In this document: one piece after another, positions 44,867-53,514 of the stretch
How the letters are laid out: the number at the start of each line of letters is the position of its first letter
How positions within the stretch are numbered: position 1 is the first letter of the stretch
DNA from: JAAYCB01 sp012744395
GTDB lineage: Bacteria; Planctomycetota; Planctomycetia; Pirellulales; Thermoguttaceae
Assembly: GCA_028703175.1 (NCBI GenBank)
Contig: JAQVNJ010000010.1
Location: 21,390 to 85,389 of the forward strand
DNA length: 64,000 bases
Reading direction: 5' to 3'
Position numbers and translations under genes: made by a program
The notes under the pieces: generated by a model
The model's input: the letters and a program-made list of their open reading frames with translations, nothing else
Told to the model about the DNA's origin: nothing
Databases searched by the model: none

Positions 44867-47704
44867 TCAGCGGCCCGTTAGAGCAGCTCCGCCCGGCGCG
44901 TCCACCGCCTCAGCCGCAGCCGGCAGCGCCGCGAACGCGAGAGACTCGATGGCGATGTCGTCGAGGTAGGCGTCGCCAAGGCCCGAGAGGGCGAACGTCA
45001 CGCGGACCGGACCCGACTGCGTGCACACCCGGTAGAGGGTGAACTCTTGCCATTGTTCGGCGACTTCGATCCGGTCGGCGAGGGCCCGCCCGGCAATCGA
45101 GTCGAAGATCAGCAGTCCATCCGGGCTGCCGGTGATCGGCCTGGGGACGCGGACCCAGCCGCGAATGGCCAGCAGGGTCCCCGCTTCGATCTCGACCGGC
45201 GCGGACGCGATCCAAACCGGGGGGGTTTCGACCAGCTGTGGAACCTCCGCGGGGTCGGACGGCCGGACGGAGATTCTCAGCCCCAGTCCGCCGGAGCGGG
45301 CGGCTTCCGGGGCGAGATTGGCTTCCGAGTGGACCGCCGGAACGGCGTGCTGGAAATGATCCCAGCCGGACGCAAGCCAGGTCCGGAGGTCTTCGAAGTC
45401 GCCCCCCGGCAGCCGGCTGGGGGCCGACTTGGCCTGCACGACGCTGTGGAGGAGTCTCCAATGTGCGGGCAGGCCGGCGAAGCTGATCGCCGCCGGGCTG
45501 GTGACCGGGCGGGCGACGCTTTGCGAAGCGGCCAGCCAATGGGCCCGCTCGAAAAGCATCAACGGGCGGAACGCCTCTTCGGCCGCCGCATAGGCGGCGC
45601 CGTAGTCGCGGGCGGCCAGCCGTCCGGCGCACGCCTGGCTCGACTGGCGGGCCGCCCGGCGGAGGACCGGCACGTCGTTTTCCAGCGTTTTCAGTTCCGC
45701 GGTGCGGGGCGCGGCGAGGCTCAGCGGGATCAGCGTGCTTTCGAACTGCTCGATCTTCAGCTCGACCAGCGCGCGCTGGAGTTCGGCGGCGCGGCGGCCG
45801 ATCTCGGCGACCCGCCGGTTGCAGCTGTTGTGGGCAAGCGGGTCTTCGGTGAGCAATACCTGGGCGGTCAGGCTGAACGATTCAAGCGTGATCCGCGTGC
45901 CGCCGGTGACGCGCTTGCGGCGGACCGGGTGCAGCCTGCCCGGGATCATCTCGTAAGCCGTGTGCGATTCGGGCACGCCCGGCACAACCACCGAAATCGT
46001 CCGCTGGGAGGAAGGGCCGGGCGCCTGCTGGGCGCCCCGCCCCGACCAGATCGGCAGCAGTAGGCTTGCCCGATCGGTGCGGAAGACGGCGGCGGCGATC
46101 TCCGGGTCGCTCGCTTCGGCGAGCGTGACGAACGTGCCGCCGGCGAGCCACGGCTCGGCAATCGAGAGTTCGAGGTTCAGCAGCTCGAGCGCCGCGCTGC
46201 GGATTCGCGAAGCCCGATCGCTGCGGTCAAGGGGCGTGAACGATTCGAACAGCAGCCCCCGCGCCCCGCCCGAGGCCGAGGCATACGTGATCAGCCGCAG
46301 TTGTTCAGCGGAGAAGCCCGCCGCCGCCGGATCGCCCGGCGCAATCGCCTCCCATTGGGCGCGGACAAGCCGGTCCGGCTCGGTCGACACGGCGACCCAG
46401 ACGGGAGTGCCAGGCCGGGCAAGCTGCGGCCGCTGGCGAAGCCAGCCGGCATAGTCGCCCAGTTCGAAACTCGAGCCCAAGACCGTCCGCCCGATCACCA
46501 GGACATCGACAATCCGGCTGTAGGCGCGCAGATCGCTTTCCGGCCGGGCAATCAGCGGGCGGCGGACCTGGCTGTCCGCCGCGCGAATCTGTTCCGCCCA
46601 GAGGCGCGTCGTCTCCACCTGCCGACTGCCGAGCCCGTCGCCCAGGTCCCACGCCAGGACCGGCCGGCACTCCGGGCCGATCTCCGCAATCGGCGCCGGC
46701 GAACCGTCCGGCAGCGTCCCCTGCGGCATCGGGGGCGCGGGGCTAATCAGCCAGATCCCCGTGCGCTCGGCTTCTTCGAGCAGCCCGGCATCCGGAAATC
46801 GATCGAGCCATACCGTGTTGAAGCCCAGCACCTTGAAGACGGCCAGCGGCTCGCCGCGGCGCCGCGCCGCGCGAACGAACATCGGGCGATCGCCGACCAG
46901 CAGCACGGATCGGTCGAGCCGGACGGGGCGGACCTGGCCCTCGCCGGTTGCAGACAAGGCGGCGCTGGCCCACGCCGTGGGGGTCTCGGCCAGCGGCGGG
47001 AGCGGTTGCGGCGCGGCGGCGATTTCCACATGGCCGGCCAAGTCGAGGTCGTCGATCCACAGATTGGTCTGGCCCGGCCCGCCGTAGACATTCAACACGA
47101 TCCGCGACAGGTAGCTCTGGCGGGAATCGACCGACGGCCCGAACTCGCTGCGAAGAATGTGGGTCTGGCGGACGAGGAGTCGCGGCAGGTCGTCGATCCG
47201 CAGCTGTTGCCATCGCCCGACGGTCGAGTAGCTGGTTCCCCGCAGCAACGCGGTCAGTGGTTTGCCGGTCTCCGGGTGGCGGGTCCGTGGGAGGGTAATT
47301 TCGGCGAGGAGCTGGATGCCCGCGCGGTCGGCGAGGATTTGGACGGACGGGGCGAGTTCGGCAATGACTTGCGGCCGGCCGACTTCGTGACCGAAATAGA
47401 CGTGCGTTCCGCCGTCGCCGACCAGCTGGATGAACTCGGAACGTTCCCCCGTGCGGCGGACGTCGGCCGTGCGGCGATGCTGCTTGACGGTGAACCGCGC
47501 GTCGCCGCCGAGGTTCTGCCACGAGACCTCGGTGCTCTCAAAGCCTTCGTACCAGGCCTGTGCCAGGACGGCGGCGGGACACCAGGCCGCGACGGCCACG
47601 GCGGCCGCCACCAGCGCAGCCCGGATGGCGACGGCCGGTTTCCCGCGGCTCGGGCTGATCGATTGGCTGGAATTGCGGCACAAGATGGTCGGTCCCCGCA
47701 GCAT
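44867..47704 (-). CDS. Large exported protein, glycosidase-like, function unknown
   Basis: 945 aa. A signal peptide spans about residues 24-49 (AIRAALVAAAVAVAAWCPAA). A jelly-roll-like domain comes first (LVGDGGTHVYFGHEVGRPQV), a central region has a barrel-like stretch (VLAWDLGDGLGSRQVETTRL, and GLLFESFTPLDRSD), then a helical part near residues 630-740, and a second jelly-roll ends the protein (YLDDIAIESLAF). The plan resembles planctomycete exported glycan-active proteins, but no catalytic motif is recognisable. ATG 47704 has no good ribosome site. It is followed on the same strand, after 218 nt, by the DUF2946-like gene. Confidence 0.6.
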   Translation of the reverse strand: MLRGPTILCRNSSQSISPSRGKPAVAIRAALVAAAVAVAAWCPAAVLAQAWYEGFESTEVSWQNLGGDARFTVKQHRRTADVRRTGERSEFIQLVGDGGTHVYFGHEVGRPQVIAELAPSVQILADRAGIQLLAEITLPRTRHPETGKPLTALLRGTSYSTVGRWQQLRIDDLPRLLVRQTHILRSEFGPSVDSRQSYLSRIVLNVYGGPGQTNLWIDDLDLAGHVEIAAAPQPLPPLAETPTAWASAALSATGEGQVRPVRLDRSVLLVGDRPMFVRAARRRGEPLAVFKVLGFNTVWLDRFPDAGLLEEAERTGIWLISPAPPMPQGTLPDGSPAPIAEIGPECRPVLAWDLGDGLGSRQVETTRLWAEQIRAADSQVRRPLIARPESDLRAYSRIVDVLVIGRTVLGSSFELGDYAGWLRQRPQLARPGTPVWVAVSTEPDRLVRAQWEAIAPGDPAAAGFSAEQLRLITYASASGGARGLLFESFTPLDRSDRASRIRSAALELLNLELSIAEPWLAGGTFVTLAEASDPEIAAAVFRTDRASLLLPIWSGRGAQQAPGPSSQRTISVVVPGVPESHTAYEMIPGRLHPVRRKRVTGGTRITLESFSLTAQVLLTEDPLAHNSCNRRVAEIGRRAAELQRALVELKIEQFESTLIPLSLAAPRTAELKTLENDVPVLRRAARQSSQACAGRLAARDYGAAYAAAEEAFRPLMLFERAHWLAASQSVARPVTSPAAISFAGLPAHWRLLHSVVQAKSAPSRLPGGDFEDLRTWLASGWDHFQHAVPAVHSEANLAPEAARSGGLGLRISVRPSDPAEVPQLVETPPVWIASAPVEIEAGTLLAIRGWVRVPRPITGSPDGLLIFDSIAGRALADRIEVAEQWQEFTLYRVCTQSGPVRVTFALSGLGDAYLDDIAIESLAFAALPAAAEAVDAPGGAALTGR

Positions 47705-47972
47705 TGTCCGGTTTGGGAGGGGAACTTGTCGTTCTGCCGGGGCGTCTTAAGAGAGAGAATATCGACGCAACACGCGCTTCTATCACGATTTGCCACATAC
47801 ATCCAGGCCAAACGTGGCGAAATGTCACCGCGGGCGAAGCCGCGAGGCGTCTGCTGGAATCACATAACCTGTTTACAGAACGGGAGTTGCATCACATGAC
47901 GAGCATCAGACCGCGGTGTGGCACAATGGATGCGTGTCTCTCCGATCGTCTTACCGAGTGAAGGAGACATCC
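47705..47972. other. Divergent intergenic region, no gene seen
   Basis: 268 nt between two divergent genes. A CACAAT preceded by TGG at about 47919-47927 could be an extended -10 for the plus-strand gene, without a matching -35. Confidence 0.35.
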
Positions 47973-48257
47973 ATGGCGAGTCATTCCGACAACCCCCACG
48001 ACAAGGCCAACGATATTCCCACCGAGTTAGCTGACCTGGTCGAAGCGATTCGCAAGCTGCCCGCCGAAACCCGAAATCAGGTCGAGACGGCCCTCGAGCG
48101 GGTGGTCGACAACACCCGTCGGCGGCGACGCATTCTGACCCTGGTCCAAGACGCCCTCAGCCAGTTGCGCTTGGATATGAAGTACTTGATGTTCGACCTG
48201 GAGGCGACGCGGCGCGAACGGGACGACTACCGCCGGCAATTGGAGGAGGCCTCCTGA
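47973..48257 (+). CDS. Small coiled-coil protein, function unknown
   Basis: 94 aa, charged and helical with no membrane segment. Residues about 20-50 (LADLVEAIRKLPAETRNQVE) and 60-90 (LTLVQDALSQLRLDMKYLMF, ATRRERDDYRRQLEEAS) look like two amphipathic helices joined by a basic patch (RRRRRI). I do not recognise the family. ATG 47973 with AAGGAG 6 nt upstream is firmly supported. It is followed by a terminator with a U-run, so it is probably a single-gene transcript. Confidence 0.75.
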   Translation: MASHSDNPHDKANDIPTELADLVEAIRKLPAETRNQVETALERVVDNTRRRRRILTLVQDALSQLRLDMKYLMFDLEATRRERDDYRRQLEEAS

Positions 48258-48293
48258 GACCCGCCGAGCGAACCGCAGCGTGGTATCCGCCAG

Positions 48294-48330
48294 AACTCCG
48301 TCGGGGCGTGTTGTCGCGGCGGAGTTTTCT
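48294..48330 (+). terminator. Rho-independent terminator
   Basis: AACTCCG and CGGAGTT form a 7-bp stem around a 19-nt loop, directly followed by a T-rich run (TTTTCTCCTTTCTT). It lies 37 nt past the coiled-coil gene and is the best intrinsic terminator in the window. Confidence 0.65.
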
Positions 48331-48449
48331 CCTTTCTTGGGGGGCTGGTTTCCGAGAATCCCGCCCGCGGATTGCGGGTTTCCCCCCCTCGGAATACGAT
48401 GGAATGTAGAAGTTCTGCGCCGTTTGGGATAATCGAGGAGTCACACCGC

Positions 48450-49925
48450 ATGGCCGAAGCCAAAGCCGAGCGATTGGCCAACCGGGCCGTCGACCTGGGA
48501 TTGGTCACCGATCGCCAGGTCCAGGATATCTGGACCGAGCTGGGTAGCCGCAACGTCGCCACGGACGACTTCTTCCAGTTGTGTGTCCGTCGCGGGGCGT
48601 TGACGAACTACCAGGTCGAGTTGCTGACCAAGGGGGAGCGCCGCGGGTATTTCTACGGCGACTACAAGATTCTCTACATGGTGGGGGCCGGCACGTTTGC
48701 CCGCGTGTTCCGGGCGAGCCATCGCCAGACCGCGGAGACCTATGCGGTCAAGGTCCTCCGCCGCCGCTACAGCGACAGCAACACGCAGTCGAGCCAGTTC
48801 GTCCGGGAAGGCCAATTGGGCAAGTCGTTGCAGCACCCGAACGTGGTTGCGGTGCACGAAGTCACGTCGGCGGACCGCGCGCACTTCATTGTGATGGACT
48901 TCGTCGAGGGCTGGAACCTCCGCGACTTCGTCAGGATTCGCCGCCGCATCGAGCCGCTGGAGGCAACGCGGATCATGGCGGACGTGGCGCGCGGCCTGGA
49001 TTACGCGCACCAGCAGGGGCTCGCCCACCGCGACATGAAGATGACGAATGTCCTGGTCTCCAGTCGCGGGCAGGCCAAACTGGCGGATTTCGGCCTGGCG
49101 TCGATCAGCGACGAGCTGAGCAATGAGATGATCGCCGAGATGGACATCCCCAACACCCGCACGATCGAATACGCGGCACTCGAGCGGGCCACCGGCGTCC
49201 GCCGGGACGACACGCGGAGCGACCTGTTCTTCCTGGGCTGCATCTATTACCACATGCTCACCGGCCAGTCGCCGCTGGCGGAGCCGAAGGACAAGTACCA
49301 CCGGATCAGCCGGGCCCGGTTCGAGGACATCGTGCCGATCCAGCAGGTTCTGCCGAACCTCCCCCAGCCGGTGCTGCTGGTGGTCAAGCGGGCGATGCAG
49401 CTCGACCCCGATCGCCGCTACCAGACGCCCGACAAGATTCTCAACGACTTGGAATCGCTTCTTGGACGGATGACCGGCAAGTCGGTGGAATCGGGCGAGG
49501 GGGCCGCCGCGGCCCAGGCCGCCCACGCGCCGGAGCAGCCGCTGAAGAACCTCGTCCTCGTCGAGGGCAACCCGAAGCGCCAGGATCTGCTCCGCGGCGC
49601 GCTGGGCAAGGTCGGGTTCGCCGTCGCCGCGTCCGCCGACCCCTACGGAGCGATCGGGCGGTTCTTTGAAAACCCGCTGGTTGCCGACGGCCTGGTGATC
49701 AACGCCCAGGATGTCGGCCAGCCGGCGCTCGACGCATTCAACCGGCTGGCGCGGAACGAGAAGACGAAGCAGGTGCCGATCGTTCTCTTGCTCGACGAGC
49801 CGCAGAAGGACTGGGAGGCCAAGGCCGAAACCAGCCCCAATCGCGTCGTTCTGCACATGCCCGTGAAGGTCAGCGATCTTCGCTCGACCCTCGACAAGAT
49901 CATCCCCGAAAAACCCTCTACGTAA
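48450..49925 (+). CDS. Soluble Ser/Thr protein kinase with degenerate receiver-like tail
   Basis: 491 aa. Residues 1-65 are a helical extension common in planctomycete kinases. The kinase domain has VGAGTFARVF (Gly loop), Lys101 in YAVKVLRRR, HRDMKMTN near 193-200 and DFG near 213, so catalysis is expected; the usual APE is replaced by ALE. Residues about 365-485 (NLVLVEGNPKRQDLLRGALG on) fold like a response-regulator receiver, but the phospho-acceptor position reads LVINAQD, without the usual Asp, and the late Lys motif is altered (HMPVK). No membrane segment is present. ATG 48450 has CGAGGAG upstream. The next gene starts 17 nt later, so they form an operon. Confidence 0.85.
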   Translation: MAEAKAERLANRAVDLGLVTDRQVQDIWTELGSRNVATDDFFQLCVRRGALTNYQVELLTKGERRGYFYGDYKILYMVGAGTFARVFRASHRQTAETYAVKVLRRRYSDSNTQSSQFVREGQLGKSLQHPNVVAVHEVTSADRAHFIVMDFVEGWNLRDFVRIRRRIEPLEATRIMADVARGLDYAHQQGLAHRDMKMTNVLVSSRGQAKLADFGLASISDELSNEMIAEMDIPNTRTIEYAALERATGVRRDDTRSDLFFLGCIYYHMLTGQSPLAEPKDKYHRISRARFEDIVPIQQVLPNLPQPVLLVVKRAMQLDPDRRYQTPDKILNDLESLLGRMTGKSVESGEGAAAAQAAHAPEQPLKNLVLVEGNPKRQDLLRGALGKVGFAVAASADPYGAIGRFFENPLVADGLVINAQDVGQPALDAFNRLARNEKTKQVPIVLLLDEPQKDWEAKAETSPNRVVLHMPVKVSDLRSTLDKIIPEKPST

Positions 49926-49942
49926 ACGGTCCCCTCAACATC

Positions 49943-52288
49943 ATGCCCGAATTGCAGCTGACACCCGTCGAAACCCGCGCCCTGGAACAATCGCCCCTCG
50001 ATCCGATCTACACCCCCGACGAGAAGATCCCCGTGATTACGGTGAGCAATTTCCCGGCTCTCGGCCGGCTCATCGCGATGCGGTTTATCGAGTGGGTCCA
50101 GGCGAACCCGGGAGGAGTCATCGCTCTGCCGACCGGCAAGACTCCCGAGCACTTCATCAAGTGGGTCGAACGCCTGCTGACGACATGGGACGCGCCGGAG
50201 ACCCGCGCTCTGCTCGAAGAGAGCGGCGTCGACCCGGGCCGGAAACCCGACATGAGGAGCCTGCACTTCGTCCAGATCGACGAATTCTACCCGATCCCGC
50301 CGACCCAGAAAAACAGCTTCTATCATTACGTCCGGAAGTACTATCTCCGCGGCTTCGGCCTCGACCCGAAGAAGGCGATGTTGATGAACTGCGCGGAGAT
50401 CGGGCTCCGGCCCGGCGAGACCCTCGCCTCGGCCTGGCCCGATTCCAGGGTCGATCTCTCGTTGCGGACGCGGCACGCCGTGACGGACCTGGAACGCGTG
50501 CAGGAGGACGTAATCGCCAGAATCGACGACTGGTGCCGCCGGCACGAGGAGCAGATTCGCTCGTTGGGCGGCCTCGGGTTCTTTCTCGGAGGCATCGGCC
50601 CCGACGGCCACGTGGGCTTCAACATCCGCGGCTCGGACCACCTCTCCACGACGCGGCTGATGGCGACCAATTACGAGACCCAGGCCGCCGCGGCCGGCGA
50701 TCTGGGGGGCATCGAGGTCGCCCGCCAGCGACTGGTGATCACGATCGGACTGGGCACGATCACCTACAATCCCCAGTGTGCGGCGATCATCATCGCCGCG
50801 GGCGAAGCGAAGGCCGGGGTGATCGCCGACGCCGTCGAGGGCAAAGAATCGATTCGCATCCCCGCCAGCGCGCTCCGCACGCTCCCCAACGCCCGGTTCT
50901 ATGTCACGCTGGGAGCCGCCAGGAAGCTCGGCCGCCGGCAGGTGGCCCTCGTCTCCAAGGCCGGCCAGTTCACCGACGAGCAGTTGGAGCGGGCGGTGAT
51001 CGACCTGGCCCTGGCCAGGAACAAGCGGATCCTCGACTTGACGGAGGTCGAGGCCGGGCAGGCTCCGATGCTGCGGATGGTCCTCGGCGGCCGGCAGCAG
51101 TCGATGGCCGACGCCGCGGCGATGGTTTACGAGCGGATCGTCGAGAGAATCAACCGCGGCAGCCAGTCCAGCCAGGAAACGCGATTCCTCCACACCGAGC
51201 CGCATCACGACGACCTGATGCTCGGGATCATGCCGCACATCGTGCGGAACATGCGGAACCCGACCAACGACCATTACTTCGTAACCCTGACCAGCGGGTT
51301 CACCGCGGTCACCAACCTGTTCATGCTCCGGCAGTTGGAGGGGCTCAAGGAGTGGATCGATTCGGAGACGTTCCGCGCGCTCTACGCGGAAGGCTATTTC
51401 GACGCCGACAGCGAGCAGGGCCGCAACCGCGACGTCTGGCAGTATCTCGACGGCATCGCCGCCAAGAACGAGGACATGCGCGCCGAGGGCGCCGCGCGGA
51501 GGCTCCTCCGCAACCTCATGGAGGTCTACGACGAGAGCAGCCTCACGGCGATCCGCGATCGGATGACCGAACTGGAGCACTACTTCAGCAGCGTCTACCC
51601 GGGCAGGAAGGACCCCGAGGCGATCCAGCGGCTCAAGGGGATGTGCCGCGAATGGGAGGCGGAGACCTTGTGGGGCTATTTCGGCTGGCAATGCTCCCAC
51701 ATCCGGCACCTCCGCCTGGGGTTTTACACCGGCGACGTGTTTGTCCCCGAACCGACCGTGGAACGCGACGTCAAGCCGGTGCTCCGCCTCCTGGAGGATG
51801 TCCAGCCGGAGGTCATCTCCTGCGCGCTGGACCCCGAGGCGAGCGGCCCCGACACCCACTACAAGGTGCTCCAGGCAATTAGCGAGGCGGCCGGACAATA
51901 CATCGAGAAGTGCCCGCAGGCCAACCTGCGAATCTGGGGCTACCGCAACGTCTGGTACCGGTTCCATCCCAGCGAGGCCAACGTCTACGTGCCGGTTTCC
52001 CTCAACATGTTCTCCAACATGGAGAGCGCGTTCCTCAACACGTTCGTCTCGCAGAAGGAAGCCTCCTTCCCCAGCTACGCCCACAACGGACCGTTCTGCG
52101 AACTGGCCCAGTCGATTCAGGTCGAGCAGTACCAGATGCTCAAGACCTGCCTTGGCCGGGCGTGGTTCGCCGAGCATCCCAGCCCGCTGATCCGCGGCGC
52201 CCGCGGATTCGTCTACCTCCGCGAAATGGACATGGCGGAATTCCGCCAGACCGCCCGGACCCTCCGCAAGGCGGCCGAAGACGTCTGA
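49943..52288 (+). CDS. NagB-like sugar-phosphate isomerase fused to PIG-L deacetylase
   Basis: 781 aa. The first 350 residues resemble glucosamine-6-phosphate deaminase: IDEFYPI and GGIGPDGHVGFN supply the Asp/Asp/His of the NagB active site, though the NEP part is changed (FNIRG). From about 415 on lies a PIG-L/LmbE-type zinc deacetylase, with HHDDLMLG near 420 and PDTHYKVLQA near 640. Together they could deacetylate an N-acetylated amino sugar and then deaminate its phosphate. Such fusions are known in planctomycetes and Bacteroidetes, but the true substrate is not established. The gene follows the kinase at 17 nt with a weak ribosome site. Confidence 0.8.
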   Translation: MPELQLTPVETRALEQSPLDPIYTPDEKIPVITVSNFPALGRLIAMRFIEWVQANPGGVIALPTGKTPEHFIKWVERLLTTWDAPETRALLEESGVDPGRKPDMRSLHFVQIDEFYPIPPTQKNSFYHYVRKYYLRGFGLDPKKAMLMNCAEIGLRPGETLASAWPDSRVDLSLRTRHAVTDLERVQEDVIARIDDWCRRHEEQIRSLGGLGFFLGGIGPDGHVGFNIRGSDHLSTTRLMATNYETQAAAAGDLGGIEVARQRLVITIGLGTITYNPQCAAIIIAAGEAKAGVIADAVEGKESIRIPASALRTLPNARFYVTLGAARKLGRRQVALVSKAGQFTDEQLERAVIDLALARNKRILDLTEVEAGQAPMLRMVLGGRQQSMADAAAMVYERIVERINRGSQSSQETRFLHTEPHHDDLMLGIMPHIVRNMRNPTNDHYFVTLTSGFTAVTNLFMLRQLEGLKEWIDSETFRALYAEGYFDADSEQGRNRDVWQYLDGIAAKNEDMRAEGAARRLLRNLMEVYDESSLTAIRDRMTELEHYFSSVYPGRKDPEAIQRLKGMCREWEAETLWGYFGWQCSHIRHLRLGFYTGDVFVPEPTVERDVKPVLRLLEDVQPEVISCALDPEASGPDTHYKVLQAISEAAGQYIEKCPQANLRIWGYRNVWYRFHPSEANVYVPVSLNMFSNMESAFLNTFVSQKEASFPSYAHNGPFCELAQSIQVEQYQMLKTCLGRAWFAEHPSPLIRGARGFVYLREMDMAEFRQTARTLRKAAEDV

Positions 52289-52353
52289 CAACGAATCGAT
52301 GGCATCCGGCAGGCGCCTGGCTGAGGCGTCTTCCGTCCCGCTGGAAATCCACG

Positions 52354-53124
52354 ATGAACCAGAACTACTGCCCGGCGTGCGGCGAGCCGATCTCCGCGGA
52401 GCAGATGAACCTGGCGGAGGGCGTGGCGCTCTGCCCGAGCTGCGGCCAGTTGTCGCGGCTGGCAGACGTGCTCAACGCCGCCGGGCCCGCCGCGGAGCTT
52501 CTCGAGCAGACGCCGCCGGGGTGCCGGGTCAGCATGTGGGGCCAGGAAATCCGCGTTCTCGCGCCGCTCCGCTCGGGCGGCGCGCTGATCGGAACGCTGT
52601 TCTTCGCGCTGTTCTGGAACGGCATCGTTTCGGTCTTCCTGCTGATCGCGCTGGCCGGCCTCTACACGAACCTTGTCGGCCCCCTGCCGGTCTGGTTTCC
52701 CGCCCCGAAAATGGATCATCCGATGCCGCTGGGCATGACCCTGTTTCTCTGCGTGTTCCTGCTCCCGTTTATCGCCATCGGAGCTTCGCTTCTGGCCACG
52801 GCGCTGCTCTACGCGGCCGGCAAGATCGAGGTGCGGATCGGCCACCAGGAAGCGGTCGTCCGCACCGGGATTGCCTTTCTCGCCTGGAGCCGCCGATTCG
52901 ATCCGACCCAGGTCCGCCGCCTTGAAGTGGGAACCACCTCGTGGGAAACCAACGGCCGGCCCGGCCGAACCGTCGTCGTCGAGGCGGACCGCCAGCTGAA
53001 GTTCGGCTCGCTCCTGACCGACCAGCGCCGCGAGTGGATGCGGGCGATTCTGCATGTGCTGCTCGTTCAGCCCGGGGCCCGCCAGCGCGACGAGATTCTC
53101 GCCCGGGCCAGGCAGGCGTTTTGA
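52354..53124 (+). CDS. Zinc-ribbon membrane protein, function unknown
   Basis: 256 aa. The N-terminus has a zinc ribbon with Cys6, Cys9, Cys27 and Cys30 (CPACG, CPSCG). Two hydrophobic segments follow, near residues 80-106 and 125-155 (LIGTLFFALFWNGIVSVFLL, GMTLFLCVFLLPFIAIGASL), and the C-terminal 100 residues are a beta-rich domain that looks like a PH-type membrane-associated fold. I do not recognise a family. ATG 52354 was chosen since the zinc ribbon starts there; the open frame upstream overlaps the previous gene. It lies 65 nt after the NagB-like fusion. Confidence 0.7.
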   Translation: MNQNYCPACGEPISAEQMNLAEGVALCPSCGQLSRLADVLNAAGPAAELLEQTPPGCRVSMWGQEIRVLAPLRSGGALIGTLFFALFWNGIVSVFLLIALAGLYTNLVGPLPVWFPAPKMDHPMPLGMTLFLCVFLLPFIAIGASLLATALLYAAGKIEVRIGHQEAVVRTGIAFLAWSRRFDPTQVRRLEVGTTSWETNGRPGRTVVVEADRQLKFGSLLTDQRREWMRAILHVLLVQPGARQRDEILARARQAF

Positions 53125-53199
53125 GTTCTCACCCGCCTGCCGGTATGCGATCGCGGTCCGAAAAACAGGGCGGACTGCCGCGGGGCGGGCAGCCGGCCA

Positions 53200-53481
53200 T
53201 CATCCGCCCGGTTCCCCACTACCGCCTTCCCGCGACCTGCTCTCCGCACCGGTCGCCGCGTAGGCCTGGAGCAGAGCGAGAACGAGGCCCGCGGCGGCCA
53301 CGCCGGCAACCACGATCACGGCGAGCACGAAATAGCCCACCGCCTCGGTCATCCCCAGCCAGTTGAGCACGCCAAAAGTCACCCCGATCGCGGCAATCGC
53401 CCCAAACAGCCCGGCAAGGCTGAACTGCGGCGGGCGGACGCCGAGCCGGGTCCGGCCCTGTTCGATCGATGACGGTTCCAT
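53200..53481 (-). CDS. Small two-helix membrane protein
   Basis: 93 aa. Two hydrophobic segments at about 20-44 and 47-74 (FSLAGLFGAIAAIGVTFGVL, FVLAVIVVAGVAAAGLVLAL) and a polar Gly/Ser/Glu tail. The family is unknown. It starts 33 nt after the end of the giant membrane protein gene on the same strand, so the two probably share a transcript. AGGGAG lies 10 nt before ATG 53481. Confidence 0.65.
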   Translation of the reverse strand: MEPSSIEQGRTRLGVRPPQFSLAGLFGAIAAIGVTFGVLNWLGMTEAVGYFVLAVIVVAGVAAAGLVLALLQAYAATGAESRSREGGSGEPGG

Positions 53482-53514
53482 GGTCTCGATGCTCCCTTTG
53501 AAGACGGCCGTTGT

